From Gammaproteobacteria bacterium (lineage in GTDB: Bacteria > Pseudomonadota > Gammaproteobacteria > UBA11654), in NCBI GenBank assembly GCA_018672815.1, contig JABHDX010000010.1, positions 1 through 16,703 of the forward strand: 16,703 nucleotides of DNA. Reading direction: 5' to 3'. A program made the translations under genes and the position numbers. Positions 1 through 9,408 of this stretch are shown here, in pieces (positions within the stretch are counted from its first letter, which is position 1; every line of letters begins with the position of its first letter). The notes below the pieces were generated by a model that saw only the letters and a list, made by a program, of their open reading frames with translations, made no database searches and was not told the DNA's origin.

Positions 1-2259
<2,259 letters not shown>

Positions 2260-2308
2260 TCTAATGGCATTGGCTAACTGTATTTTTTCTATGATTTTAA
2301 CTCTTCTT
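2260..2308 (-). other. tkt: Probable N-terminal extension of transketolase without ATG, GTG or TTG
   Basis: Reading upstream from the ATG at 2259, the frame stays open to a TAA at 2308-2310 and encodes R-R-V-K-I-I-E-K-I-Q-L-A-N-A-I-R. The LANAIR part matches the first helix of transketolases (E. coli begins MSSRKELANAIRALS). No ATG, GTG or TTG occurs in these codons. A purine-rich AAGAAGAG (2301-2308) sits 5 bases before an ATC (2295-2293) and 8 bases before an ATA (2292-2290), which is where a start is expected. Either a rare AUC/AUA/AUU start is used, or an ATG has been lost by one substitution (ATA to ATG would restore it) or by a sequencing error. Confidence 0.7.
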
Positions 2309-2325
2309 TATAAGGTGAGAGAAAC

Positions 2326-2355
2326 ATTAAAATTTACTGTCTTGAAATAGGTCAA
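2326..2355 (-). promoter_or_regulatory. Candidate tkt-gap promoter
   Basis: On the minus strand TTGACC (2355-2350, five of six to consensus) is followed after 18 bases by TTTAAT (2331-2326). The predicted start near 2319 would give a leader of about 25 bases, leaving room for the AAGAAGAG site. This is a motif match only. Confidence 0.4.
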
Positions 2356-2386
2356 TACTATTTTCTACTAGTAGTGGATTTGTCGC

Positions 2387-2418
2387 AAGAGTTTTTAAAA
2401 AAACTCTTTATTTTTTTT
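2387..2418 (+). terminator. Terminator-like hairpin in front of the metK promoter
   Basis: The arms AAGAGTTTTT (2387-2396) and AAAAACTCTT (2399-2408) are perfect complements and are followed by a T-rich run to 2418. This is the form of an intrinsic terminator for rightward transcription, though the stem has few G-C pairs. No gene transcribed rightward ends here: tkt runs left and the metK promoter begins just after. It may insulate metK, end a short unannotated transcript, or be chance in AT-rich DNA. Confidence 0.4.
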
Positions 2419-2424
2419 ACTTAT

Positions 2425-2433
2425 TGCTATAAT
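2425..2433 (+). promoter_or_regulatory. Extended -10 promoter of metK-ahcY
   Basis: TGCTATAAT is a perfect extended -10 element (TGnTATAAT). The -35 position at a 17-base spacing (2405-2410, TCTTTA) is poor, which an extended -10 commonly tolerates. Transcription would begin near 2440, giving a leader of about 38 bases to the ATG at 2478. That is too short for a SAM riboswitch, and I see none. Confidence 0.6.
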
Positions 2434-2477
2434 CGAATCCTTTTTAAATGACTGAAAATTATAGAATTGGAGATACG

Positions 2478-3638
2478 ATGAGTAAAAATTCATATTTAAT
2501 GACATCTGAATCTGTCGGTGAAGGCCATCCCGATAAAATGGCGGATCAGATCTCAGATGCTATTCTGGATGCGATACTAAAACAAGACACCAAATGCAGA
2601 GTTGCTGTTGAGACTCTCGTTAAAACTGGTTTGGTGGTTCTCGCAGGAGAAATCACTACTTCAGCTGAAGTGGACTATGAAGCCATTGCTAGAAAAACCA
2701 TAAAAAGAATTGGTTATGATGATGAGGCATTAGGATTTGATGATCAAAGTTGTAAAGTACTGTCAGCGATCAGCAAACAATCTCCAGATATTGCAATGGG
2801 TGTTGATAGAGAAGATCAAAAAGAACAAGGTGCTGGGGACCAAGGTCTTATGTTTGGTTACGCAACGAATGAGACTGCGGAACTTATGCCTGCTACGATA
2901 CAACTCTCACATCAATTGGTTAAACAACAATCTGAAGTTAGAAAAAGCGGTCAACTTGAATGGCTCAGACCGGATGCAAAAAGCCAAGTGACCATCCGAT
3001 TTAACGATGGAAAACCTGAATTTATTGATACCGTAGTTTTATCCACTCAACATGATGAAGTCAGTATGGATGTAATAAAAAAAGGTGTAATGGATCATAT
3101 CATTACTCCTATACTTCCATCTCAACTCGTTAATGATCAAACACAATATCTAATTAATCCTACGGGCAATTTCATCATTGGTGGTCCTGTTGGTGATTGT
3201 GGTTTGACTGGCAGAAAAATAATCGTTGATACTTATGGTGGCATGGCTCGTCATGGTGGCGGTGCTTTCTCTGGTAAGGATCCGTCAAAAGTAGATCGAT
3301 CTGCTGCTTATGCTTCTCGTTATGTAGCAAAAAATATAGTGGCTGCTGGACTTGCTGATCGATGTGAAATACAAGTTTCATACGCCATCGGTGTAGCAAA
3401 ACCAACGTCTGTGAGAATAAAAACATTTGGTACTAATAAGATCAGTGAAGATAAAATTACCGAACTGGTTCATGATAATTTTGATCTAACCCCTTATGGA
3501 ATTATGAACATGCTTAACCTATTGCAGCCTATTTATGAAAAAACGGCTGCCTATGGTCATTTTGGAAGATCCAATGATGGGTTTCCTTGGGAAGAAACAG
3601 ACAAAGTAGAAGATTTAAGAAACCAATCTGGTTTATAA
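2478..3638 (+). CDS. metK: S-adenosylmethionine synthetase
   Basis: Makes S-adenosylmethionine from methionine and ATP, releasing Pi and PPi, in the cytoplasm. The 386 residues match the family length (E. coli 384). Visible motifs are GHPDK (16-20), GAGDQG (118-123), the Met/ATP-site segment [18 protein letters not shown] (261-278) and the C-terminal FPWE-TDKV (369-377). I place the start at the ATG at 2478: it has GGAG five bases upstream (2469-2472), and [20 protein letters not shown] is the family's normal N-terminus. An in-frame ATG at 2448 would add ten unrelated residues and lacks a ribosome site. ahcY follows 46 bases later in the same direction, so the pair makes and clears the products of the SAM cycle. 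It is divergent from tkt. Confidence 0.97.
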   Translation: MSKNSYLMTSESVGEGHPDKMADQISDAILDAILKQDTKCRVAVETLVKTGLVVLAGEITTSAEVDYEAIARKTIKRIGYDDEALGFDDQSCKVLSAISKQSPDIAMGVDREDQKEQGAGDQGLMFGYATNETAELMPATIQLSHQLVKQQSEVRKSGQLEWLRPDAKSQVTIRFNDGKPEFIDTVVLSTQHDEVSMDVIKKGVMDHIITPILPSQLVNDQTQYLINPTGNFIIGGPVGDCGLTGRKIIVDTYGGMARHGGGAFSGKDPSKVDRSAAYASRYVAKNIVAAGLADRCEIQVSYAIGVAKPTSVRIKTFGTNKISEDKITELVHDNFDLTPYGIMNMLNLLQPIYEKTAAYGHFGRSNDGFPWEETDKVEDLRNQSGL

Positions 3639-3684
3639 TTTAAAACGAACTAAACACAAACTTAGAAAAAATGAGAATCGACCA

Positions 3685-5001
3685 ATGAATGAACTTGCAG
3701 AAAAGAAAACCTTAAAAAATGATTATAAAATCGCTGACATCAGTCTTGCAGAGTGGGGAGAGAAAGAAATAAAAATTGCAGAAACTGAAATGCCAGGATT
3801 GATGAGTCTTAGAGAAGAATTTGGAAAAGATAAACCTCTACAAGGTGCCAGAATTGCTGGTTGCCTTCATATGACAATTCAGACAGCAGTCCTGATAGAA
3901 ACTCTCATTGTATTGGGAGCTGAAATTAGATGGTCCTCGTGTAATATATTCTCTACTCAAGATCATGCTGCTGCAGCATTAGCTAATAAAGGCATTCCAA
4001 TCTTTGCCTGGAAAGGAGAAACAGAAGAGGAAGCTTGGTGGTGTATCGAGCAAACTATCCATGGCCCTAATGGATGGACTCCGAATATGATTCTTGATGA
4101 TGGCGGTGATCTGACTAAGCTCATGCATGAAAAATACCCAGAAATGATGAAAGATATCAAAGGACTTTCAGAAGAAACAACGACTGGTGTTAAAAGACTC
4201 TACGATATGGTGAATGAATCGTCTCTACTCTGCCCTGCTTTTAATGTGAATGATTCAGTGACTAAATCTAAATTTGATAACCTATACGGTTGCAGAGAAT
4301 CATTGGTGGATGGTATTAAAAGAGCAACGGATGTCATGGTTGCTGGTAAAGTTGCTGTGGTTGCTGGATATGGAGATGTCGGAAAAGGTTCAGCACAGAG
4401 TTTGAGTGCTCTTGGGGCAATTGTTTTGATAACTGAAATTGATCCTATTTGTGCATTGCAAGCTGCCATGGAGGGTTATCGTGTTGTGACTATGGATGAG
4501 GCTTGTTCAGAAGCGGATATCTTCGTCACAGCTACTGGCAACTACCATGTCATTAATAAAGAGCATTTGGAAAAAATGAAAGATCAAGCCATTGTTTGTA
4601 ATATTGGACATTTTGACAATGAAATTGATGTCGCTTCAATGAATGATTACGAATGGATTAATATAAAACCTGAAGTGGATCACATTGTTTTTCCTGATGG
4701 AAAAAGAATCATCCTTTTGGCTGAAGGAAGATTGGTTAATTTAGGTTGTGCAACTGGTCATCCCAGTTTTGTAATGTCTAATTCATTCACTAATCAAACT
4801 TTGGCTCAAATTGAACTTTGGAATCATTCAGAAAAATACGATAATGAAGTTTATGTTCTTCCAAAAGCTCTGGATGAGAAAGTTGCCCGATTGCATTTGG
4901 ATAAAATTGGTGTCAAGTTAACCAAACTAACAAAAGAGCAATCCGAGTATCTTGGTATTGCTGAAGAAGGGCCTTACAAGCCAGAAATCTATAGATACTA
5001 A
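3685..5001 (+). CDS. ahcY: S-adenosylhomocysteine hydrolase
   Basis: Reversibly splits S-adenosylhomocysteine to adenosine and homocysteine, relieving product inhibition of methyltransferases. The 438-residue protein has the full catalytic set by alignment with the human enzyme: H62, D138 in LDDGGDLT, the SEETTTG glutamate (163-164), K194 and D198 in TKSKFD, C203, H309 in CNIGHF, H359 in ATGHPS, and the C-terminal K432/Y436 in [13 protein letters not shown] binds at GYGDVGKG (228-235). At 438 residues it appears to lack the roughly 40-residue insert of longer bacterial forms (Pseudomonas, Mycobacterium) and is close to the 432-residue human length. The start has only a weak GAGA upstream and overlaps the stop of a five-codon reading frame (3671-3688). 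No metF or metH follows; the next gene converges. Confidence 0.97.
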   Translation: MNELAEKKTLKNDYKIADISLAEWGEKEIKIAETEMPGLMSLREEFGKDKPLQGARIAGCLHMTIQTAVLIETLIVLGAEIRWSSCNIFSTQDHAAAALANKGIPIFAWKGETEEEAWWCIEQTIHGPNGWTPNMILDDGGDLTKLMHEKYPEMMKDIKGLSEETTTGVKRLYDMVNESSLLCPAFNVNDSVTKSKFDNLYGCRESLVDGIKRATDVMVAGKVAVVAGYGDVGKGSAQSLSALGAIVLITEIDPICALQAAMEGYRVVTMDEACSEADIFVTATGNYHVINKEHLEKMKDQAIVCNIGHFDNEIDVASMNDYEWINIKPEVDHIVFPDGKRIILLAEGRLVNLGCATGHPSFVMSNSFTNQTLAQIELWNHSEKYDNEVYVLPKALDEKVARLHLDKIGVKLTKLTKEQSEYLGIAEEGPYKPEIYRY

Positions 5002-5019
5002 ATAAATATCATTTATTTA
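4999..5019. terminator. A/T-only inverted repeat joining two converging stop codons
   Basis: TAAATAAAT (4999-5007) and ATTTATTTA (5011-5019) form a perfect 9-bp stem with a 3-base loop. The left arm begins with the ahcY stop TAA and the right arm is the complement of the LON-gene stop TAA. It could act as a weak two-way terminator, but the stem has no G-C pair and there is no long T run, so this is tentative. Confidence 0.3.
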
Positions 5020-5607
5020 TTGTTGGGAATTTTCTCTAATCATTTTGATTAAAGGTTGGAGATAATTCAATCTTAGTATTGGATCTTCTAGCTCTAGACA
5101 TTTTTGCTTATCTTCTATTTTGAGGGGCAGTATTTCTGCAAATCTGAAACTGACCCAAGAAGCACTCTCTAGGTTTATTTCATCTTTATTATAGATATTG
5201 ACATCATCCAAAATAGCTTTTAGTAAAATGACAAGATTCTCAAACTCTTTTGGTGGTCTGTAATGCTCTTCCTTAACTAGCTTTTCTATAATAGCAACGT
5301 TTAATCCATCTTCTTGCTTAGCGACGCTTATGATCTTAAATTTCTCAGTTCCGAGCGTTGTGATACCTAATAAACCGTCATTGGCTTGCTGCCAATCAAT
5401 AATTTTTGCCAGTGTTCCTATTTGATAGGTTTCAAACATTTTTGGGTCTGTTGACTCTCTACTCAGAACGATTCCAAACTCTATATCGTCTTTCATACAT
5501 CTGCTGATCATATCCAGATACCGGGGCTCGAATATCCTCAGTGGTAATCTGGAATCAGGAAACAAAATCGTTCTTAGTGGAAATAAAGGTATTTGATCTT
5601 GAGACAT
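5017..5607 (-). CDS. LON N-terminal-domain protein (no protease domain)
   Basis: A 196-residue protein made of the LON substrate-binding (N-terminal) domain alone. It shows the family's opening pattern: PLFPL (7-11), LFP (15-17) and RIFEPRYL (24-31). There is no AAA+ or serine-lysine protease part, so it is not a Lon protease. Stand-alone LON-domain proteins are common in bacteria and their role is not settled; binding of hydrophobic protein segments is often assumed. It starts two bases after the mpl stop with no ribosome site I can see, so it is probably translated by coupling to mpl. I recall LON-domain genes near mpl in pseudomonads, but cannot check that here. Confidence 0.88.
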   Translation of the reverse strand: MSQDQIPLFPLRTILFPDSRLPLRIFEPRYLDMISRCMKDDIEFGIVLSRESTDPKMFETYQIGTLAKIIDWQQANDGLLGITTLGTEKFKIISVAKQEDGLNVAIIEKLVKEEHYRPPKEFENLVILLKAILDDVNIYNKDEINLESASWVSFRFAEILPLKIEDKQKCLELEDPILRLNYLQPLIKMIRENSQQ

Positions 5608-5609
5608 AA

Positions 5610-6968
5610 CTAGATTGAATTTAGTGAATTAATTAATGATTCTTTAATCGTTAAAGAACTTCTATTGGTCATAATCACTATTTTATCATGGGCAGTGATA
5701 TGAGTTTTAATTTCACTATCTAAGTCATTTAAATCCGAGAGTACAGAAACATTCTCTATTTTTGAAAATGCCTTTTTTATATCCCATTTTGTATCACCAG
5801 AATCAATAATCCATGCGTGTTTGCAATTATTAAAAGATTTGGACAATTGTGATTTTAGACTGCCTTTTTTCATGGTATTGGAAGCCAATTCAACCACAGC
5901 AAATGTATCGCTACCCTCTTGTGTATTACTCAAAGAATTAATCGCTGCAACAATTGCAGTTGGATGATGAGCAAAATCATCAAATAACTTAATTGTTGAG
6001 AATTCTCCAATAAATTCGAGCCTTCTTTTTACACCTGGAAACTTTTCAGCCGACTCAATCAAATCTCTTTGATCTATTTTCAATTCTGGTATTGCTGCTA
6101 TTGAGGCTATTGCGGCTAAGCTATTCATCATATTATGATGTCCAAATATTTTAGGCTTGAAGGAATTGACTTTTTTATAATTTCTGTAAAATTTATAATC
6201 ATTTTCAACCTTACCTAAAGACCAGGATTGCGATTTTTCTGTACCAAAATATTCTATTTCTGACCAAGCACCCATGTTGATCAAATTAGCGATATTCTTG
6301 TCTTCATTATTGGCTATAATTTTTGACTTCTGTGGCAATACCCTTATTAACTGATGGAATTGCCACAGAATTTCTTCGACATCTTTGAAAATATCGGCAT
6401 GATCGAATTCGATATTATTAATGATTAAAACATCCGGCTTGTAATGAATCATTTTTGATCGTTTATCAAAAAATGCAGTGTCATACTCATCGGCTTCAAT
6501 GATGAAATAAGGATCCTGGCCCAGTGATGCCGATTTATTAAAACCAATAGGTATACCACCTATTAAATAGCCTGTGTCTATTCCTAAATCCTTCATCATA
6601 AATGCAATGAGGCTGGATGTGGTGGTTTTCCCATGGGTTCCACTCACAGCAATGACTGTTTTATCCTTTAAAATATTCTCTGCTAACCATTTTGGCCCTG
6701 AAGTAAAATCAATCTTTTTGTTCAGAATCTCTTCTATAATGGGCATCCCTCTCGACATTACATTGCCTATAACAATGAGGTCGGGATTCATTTCGAGCTG
6801 TTCTAAATCATAATTAGGAATCACTTCAATATTGAGTCTACTCAACTGATCACTAATAGGAGGGTAACAATTTAAATCAGCACCAGTGACTTTGAATCCC
6901 ATATCAGTTGCTAACGCTGCTAAACTCCCCATAAAAGTTCCGCTAATTCCTAGAATATGAATATGCAT
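5610..6968 (-). CDS. mpl: UDP-N-acetylmuramate:L-Ala-gamma-D-Glu-meso-DAP ligase (murein tripeptide recycling)
   Basis: A Mur-ligase family enzyme that joins recycled tripeptide from old cell wall to UDP-MurNAc with ATP, bypassing MurC, MurD and MurE. The 452 residues follow the E. coli protein (457) closely: MHIHILGISGTFMG at the start, P-loop GTHGKTTT (110-117), IEADEYD (157-163), NNIEFDHADIF (184-194), GHHNMMN (276-282), RRLE (315-318) and DDFAHHPTAI (330-339). Two C-terminal motifs differ from the E. coli form as I remember it: EPRSNTM reads ELASNTM (360-366), and SNGGFGGIHQKLL reads TNRSSLTIKESLI (434-446). Substrate choice may therefore differ. The start has GGAAAG five bases upstream. 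It lies 19 bases after the membrane-protein gene and 2 bases before the LON gene, forming one operon. Confidence 0.93.
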   Translation of the reverse strand: MHIHILGISGTFMGSLAALATDMGFKVTGADLNCYPPISDQLSRLNIEVIPNYDLEQLEMNPDLIVIGNVMSRGMPIIEEILNKKIDFTSGPKWLAENILKDKTVIAVSGTHGKTTTSSLIAFMMKDLGIDTGYLIGGIPIGFNKSASLGQDPYFIIEADEYDTAFFDKRSKMIHYKPDVLIINNIEFDHADIFKDVEEILWQFHQLIRVLPQKSKIIANNEDKNIANLINMGAWSEIEYFGTEKSQSWSLGKVENDYKFYRNYKKVNSFKPKIFGHHNMMNSLAAIASIAAIPELKIDQRDLIESAEKFPGVKRRLEFIGEFSTIKLFDDFAHHPTAIVAAINSLSNTQEGSDTFAVVELASNTMKKGSLKSQLSKSFNNCKHAWIIDSGDTKWDIKKAFSKIENVSVLSDLNDLDSEIKTHITAHDKIVIMTNRSSLTIKESLINSLNSI

Positions 6969-6987
6969 AATCTTTCCAATAACGCTT

Positions 6988-7515
6988 TTATAAGCTCGCT
7001 ATGGAAGTTTGAACGATAAAATTAATGACTGCATAAGAAAATGCGGCCGTCATAGCAAAACTAGGGTTTGACATCACTCTAGAAAAAATATGAGCCATGA
7101 CAAAAATGGACCATATCGCAATCACCAATAATGCTATAGACACTGGTGCTGGTATATCAAGCTCATTGATAGAGGCCGCATTCATCATAGAGTTAGAAAT
7201 GATCATAATGATTGGTGTGGCAATTAAATTGAATATTGTTCCTGTTCCAAAGAGAGCTGCTAACGATTGTTTGAAGTAGCTAAGCGTTCCTGAAAACTGA
7301 AGTATTAAGCGTAGACAAATGGATAATAAAACAGCATCAATCAATAATGATTTCAGAAAATCTTCGATTGAGGCTGCCACACTAATGCCAGAGTAAACTT
7401 GAGATAAACAATAAAAGAAAAACATCAGACCTAGGAAAAACCCAGATTTCGGCAAATCCTGCGGATTAGCCTTCTTCAGCATAATTCCCCATAAAACTGT
7501 TAATAACTTAATCAT
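6988..7515 (-). CDS. Small integral membrane protein with an NPQDLP motif, function unknown
   Basis: A 175-residue hydrophobic protein with about five membrane segments, roughly at residues 25-45, 57-74, 86-107, 123-143 and 153-171. Before the first segment is a short cytoplasmic-type stretch, LKKANPQDLPKS (13-24). That PQDLP motif is one I associate with uncharacterised, Yip1-like inner membrane proteins of gammaproteobacteria; the link is from memory and weak. No catalytic motif is visible. It is the first gene of the operon with mpl and the LON-domain gene, which hints at an envelope role without showing one. The ATG at 7515 has no good ribosome site and lies only about 8 bases after the predicted transcript start. 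Confidence 0.8.
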   Translation of the reverse strand: MIKLLTVLWGIMLKKANPQDLPKSGFFLGLMFFFYCLSQVYSGISVAASIEDFLKSLLIDAVLLSICLRLILQFSGTLSYFKQSLAALFGTGTIFNLIATPIIMIISNSMMNAASINELDIPAPVSIALLVIAIWSIFVMAHIFSRVMSNPSFAMTAAFSYAVINFIVQTSIASL

Positions 7516-7529
7516 TGCTTGTTAATTTT

Positions 7530-7537
7530 ATTATAAT
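7530..7537. promoter_or_regulatory. Palindromic -10 element shared by two divergent promoters
   Basis: The whole divergent gap is 42 bp (7516-7557). ATTATAAT at 7530-7537 is its own reverse complement, so a perfect TATAAT reads rightward at 7532-7537 (towards rnd) and leftward at 7535-7530 (towards the membrane protein and mpl). Predicted starts are near 7544 and 7523, giving leaders of about 14 and 8 bases. I find no good -35 box for either side. Confidence 0.5.
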
Positions 7538-7557
7538 CCTTGTAATAAATATTATTT

Positions 7558-8667
7558 ATGAATAAAAATCAAACATCATTGTCTCTTCTTGATTCAGAAG
7601 ACTCAATCAATCAGTTCATCAATCAAATCTCTCAATCAAAGAGAATTGGAATTGATACTGAGTTCATGAGAATAAGAACCTATTATCCAATTCTTTGTTT
7701 AATTCAAATTTCATCGGATTATGGAACAGCCTGCATTGATTGTCTAACGGATTCTGACTTATCTGAAGTATGGAAATTAATCTATAATCCTAAAATAAAA
7801 AAGATACTGCATTCAGGACGGCAAGATCTTGAAATTTTTTACCTATTGAATAAGAAAATACCTAAAAATATTTTTGACACTCAAGTTGCCGCATCCTTTA
7901 TTGGTTATCCATCACAAGTGGGGATTAAAACCTTACTGAAAAGTGAACTTGATGTTGATATCGACAAAACAGAAACAAGAAGCGATTGGACTCAAAGACC
8001 GCTAAATCAAAAACAGATTAATTATGCATTAGAGGATGTTTTGTATCTGAATCAACTTTTTGAACAAATTGAATCTAAGCTAATCAAAAATAATAGACTG
8101 GACTGGGCACTTGAAGACTCACAAAATGTATTGACTGATGAAGACAGCATATTTAATCCGAAAGAGGCCTGGAAAAGAATCAAAAGTATCAAACGCTTAA
8201 ATAAAAAACATCAAAGTCTAGCCATTGACTTATCAACGTGGAGAGAGGAAAAATCCATTGAAAAAAATATACCAAGACAATGGTTAATAAAAGATAAATT
8301 ACTTCTTGAAATAGCCAAGACAAAGGTAAGGCCGAAAAATATCTTCAATCATATCGAAGGAAGAACGAACCTAAGTAAAAGTGGAATCCATGAAATCTCT
8401 GAAGTGATAGAAAAAAATAAACAAGAATCCAAGCTTGGAAAAGAGAGTTTTAAAATACAAAAAGATAAAAATTACGTTAGACCTGATGTATTCGAAACAT
8501 TAATTAATTTGATTATGAACAAAGCAAAACTATTAGAACTGCCACAAGAAACACTTGGAAGTAAAAAAGACCTAATTGACTTGATCTCAAAGAATGGTGG
8601 GCGATTGTCTTCAGGCTGGAGAAATAATATTATTGGTAGAGAGTTAATGAAAACTATCCAATCCTAG
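7558..8667 (+). CDS. rnd: Ribonuclease D
   Basis: A 3'-5' exoribonuclease that trims tRNA precursors and other small RNAs. The 369 residues (E. coli 375) show the complete DEDDy set: D33 and E35 in DTEF, D90 in HSGRQDLE, and Y156 with D160 in YALEDV. The exonuclease domain spans about 15-180. The first HRDC domain, about 200-285, has WREEKSIEKNIPRQWLIKD. A second, less conserved helical domain ends the protein, with the family's GWRNNIIGRE near the C-terminus. The start at 7558 has no Shine-Dalgarno sequence and follows the predicted transcript start by about 14 bases, so initiation may be nearly leaderless. It ends one base from the converging adk. Confidence 0.95.
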   Translation: MNKNQTSLSLLDSEDSINQFINQISQSKRIGIDTEFMRIRTYYPILCLIQISSDYGTACIDCLTDSDLSEVWKLIYNPKIKKILHSGRQDLEIFYLLNKKIPKNIFDTQVAASFIGYPSQVGIKTLLKSELDVDIDKTETRSDWTQRPLNQKQINYALEDVLYLNQLFEQIESKLIKNNRLDWALEDSQNVLTDEDSIFNPKEAWKRIKSIKRLNKKHQSLAIDLSTWREEKSIEKNIPRQWLIKDKLLLEIAKTKVRPKNIFNHIEGRTNLSKSGIHEISEVIEKNKQESKLGKESFKIQKDKNYVRPDVFETLINLIMNKAKLLELPQETLGSKKDLIDLISKNGGRLSSGWRNNIIGRELMKTIQS

Positions 8668-8668
8668 A

Positions 8669-9313
8669 TTAGAGATTTAGAATCTCAACAACGCGCTTAT
8701 ATATAACTCCTATCTTTCCTTCTCCATTAATTACTTTAAGCAAATCTTTGTGTTTATAAAAATCAATCAAGGGCTCAGTCTGCTCTTTATACACATTGAT
8801 TCTATTGGTTATTGATTCAACATTATCATCTTCTCTTTGTATTAACTCACCTCCTGAATCAGTGCATTTATTAATTTCCTCTTCACTTGAAAAATAGATG
8901 TTTAGTGTTTTTCCTGTAAGCGAGCATGTCCTTCTTCCTGAAAGTCTTTTTACTAATATTTCAGAATCAACATCCACAAGTAAAACTGCATCCAATGGTT
9001 TTTCAATTGCATACAGTAAATCTTCTAATGATTGTGCTTGATTTATATTTCTTGGATAACCATCTAGGACAAAACCATTTTCACTCTCTGGTTGTTCCAT
9101 CGATTGACGAATCAAATCTAGCACAATTTGATCCGATACAAGGTCACCAGCAGCCATTATTTCTTGGACTTTTTTTCCAAGTTCCGTGCCTTGAGTGATA
9201 GCTTCTCTTAAGAGAATACCTGTAGAAATTTGGGGAAGATTGTAATTCTCCATTAACTTTTCCGCTTGTGTGCCCTTACCTGAGCCTGGCGCGCCTAGTA
9301 ATATAATTCTCAT
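8669..9313 (-). CDS. adk: Adenylate kinase
   Basis: Interconverts AMP + ATP and 2 ADP, so it recycles the AMP made by ligases and synthetases. The 214-residue long-form protein has the P-loop GAPGSGKGTQ (7-16), DGYPRN (84-89), and arginines R36, R88, R123, R160 and R171 in the positions of the E. coli catalytic set. The LID spans about 127-163. Its four metal-site positions read C130, T133, C150 and S153: half of the four-cysteine zinc site of Gram-positive enzymes, and neither that nor the H-S-D-T network of E. coli. The start at 9313 has a good GAGGT site. It is divergent from pfp-hppA across 95 bp. Confidence 0.97.
   Translation of the reverse strand: MRIILLGAPGSGKGTQAEKLMENYNLPQISTGILLREAITQGTELGKKVQEIMAAGDLVSDQIVLDLIRQSMEQPESENGFVLDGYPRNINQAQSLEDLLYAIEKPLDAVLLVDVDSEILVKRLSGRRTCSLTGKTLNIYFSSEEEINKCTDSGGELIQREDDNVESITNRINVYKEQTEPLIDFYKHKDLLKVINGEGKIGVIYKRVVEILNL
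8672..8686. repeat. Short inverted repeat at the rnd/adk junction
   Basis: GAGATT and AATCTC (6-bp arms, 3-base loop) lie inside the last codons of adk, next to the converging rnd stop. There is no T run on either side, so it is at best a weak barrier. No other terminator is visible between the two genes. Confidence 0.2.
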
Positions 9314-9385
9314 TGCTACCTCAAATCTATTAATTTAAAAACATGGATAAACTTAAAATTGATATTAAAAACTTTAATCTACCGC

Positions 9386-9391
9386 TATGAT
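9386..9391 (+). promoter_or_regulatory. Candidate -10 box for pfp-hppA
   Basis: TATGAT matches five of six bases of the -10 consensus and lies 17 bases before the pfp ATG, so transcription would begin near 9398 with a leader of about 11 bases. The nearest -35-like sequence, TTGATA (9359-9364), is 21 bases away, which is too far, so the match is weak. Confidence 0.3.
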
Positions 9392-9408
9392 ATGTAAAAT
9401 TCAGAAAT

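Noticed and set aside
2448..2477. Ten-codon upstream extension of metK from the ATG at 2448
   Set aside because: The residues match nothing in the family N-terminus, there is no ribosome site before it, and the ATG at 2478 has GGAG at ideal spacing.
2310..2477. SAM riboswitch before metK
   Set aside because: The predicted leader is about 38 bases, and I find no multi-helix structure in the plus-strand gap beyond the simple A/T-rich hairpin, which lies upstream of the promoter.
3175..3426. Minus-strand reading frame inside metK
   Set aside because: Histidine- and glutamine-rich translation typical of the antisense of a conserved coding region; no independent evidence.
3671..3688. Five-codon reading frame (M-R-I-D-Q) whose stop overlaps the ahcY start
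   Set aside because: It could couple translation, but it has no ribosome site and such short frames are common by chance. The 46-base gap is also too short for a known SAH riboswitch.
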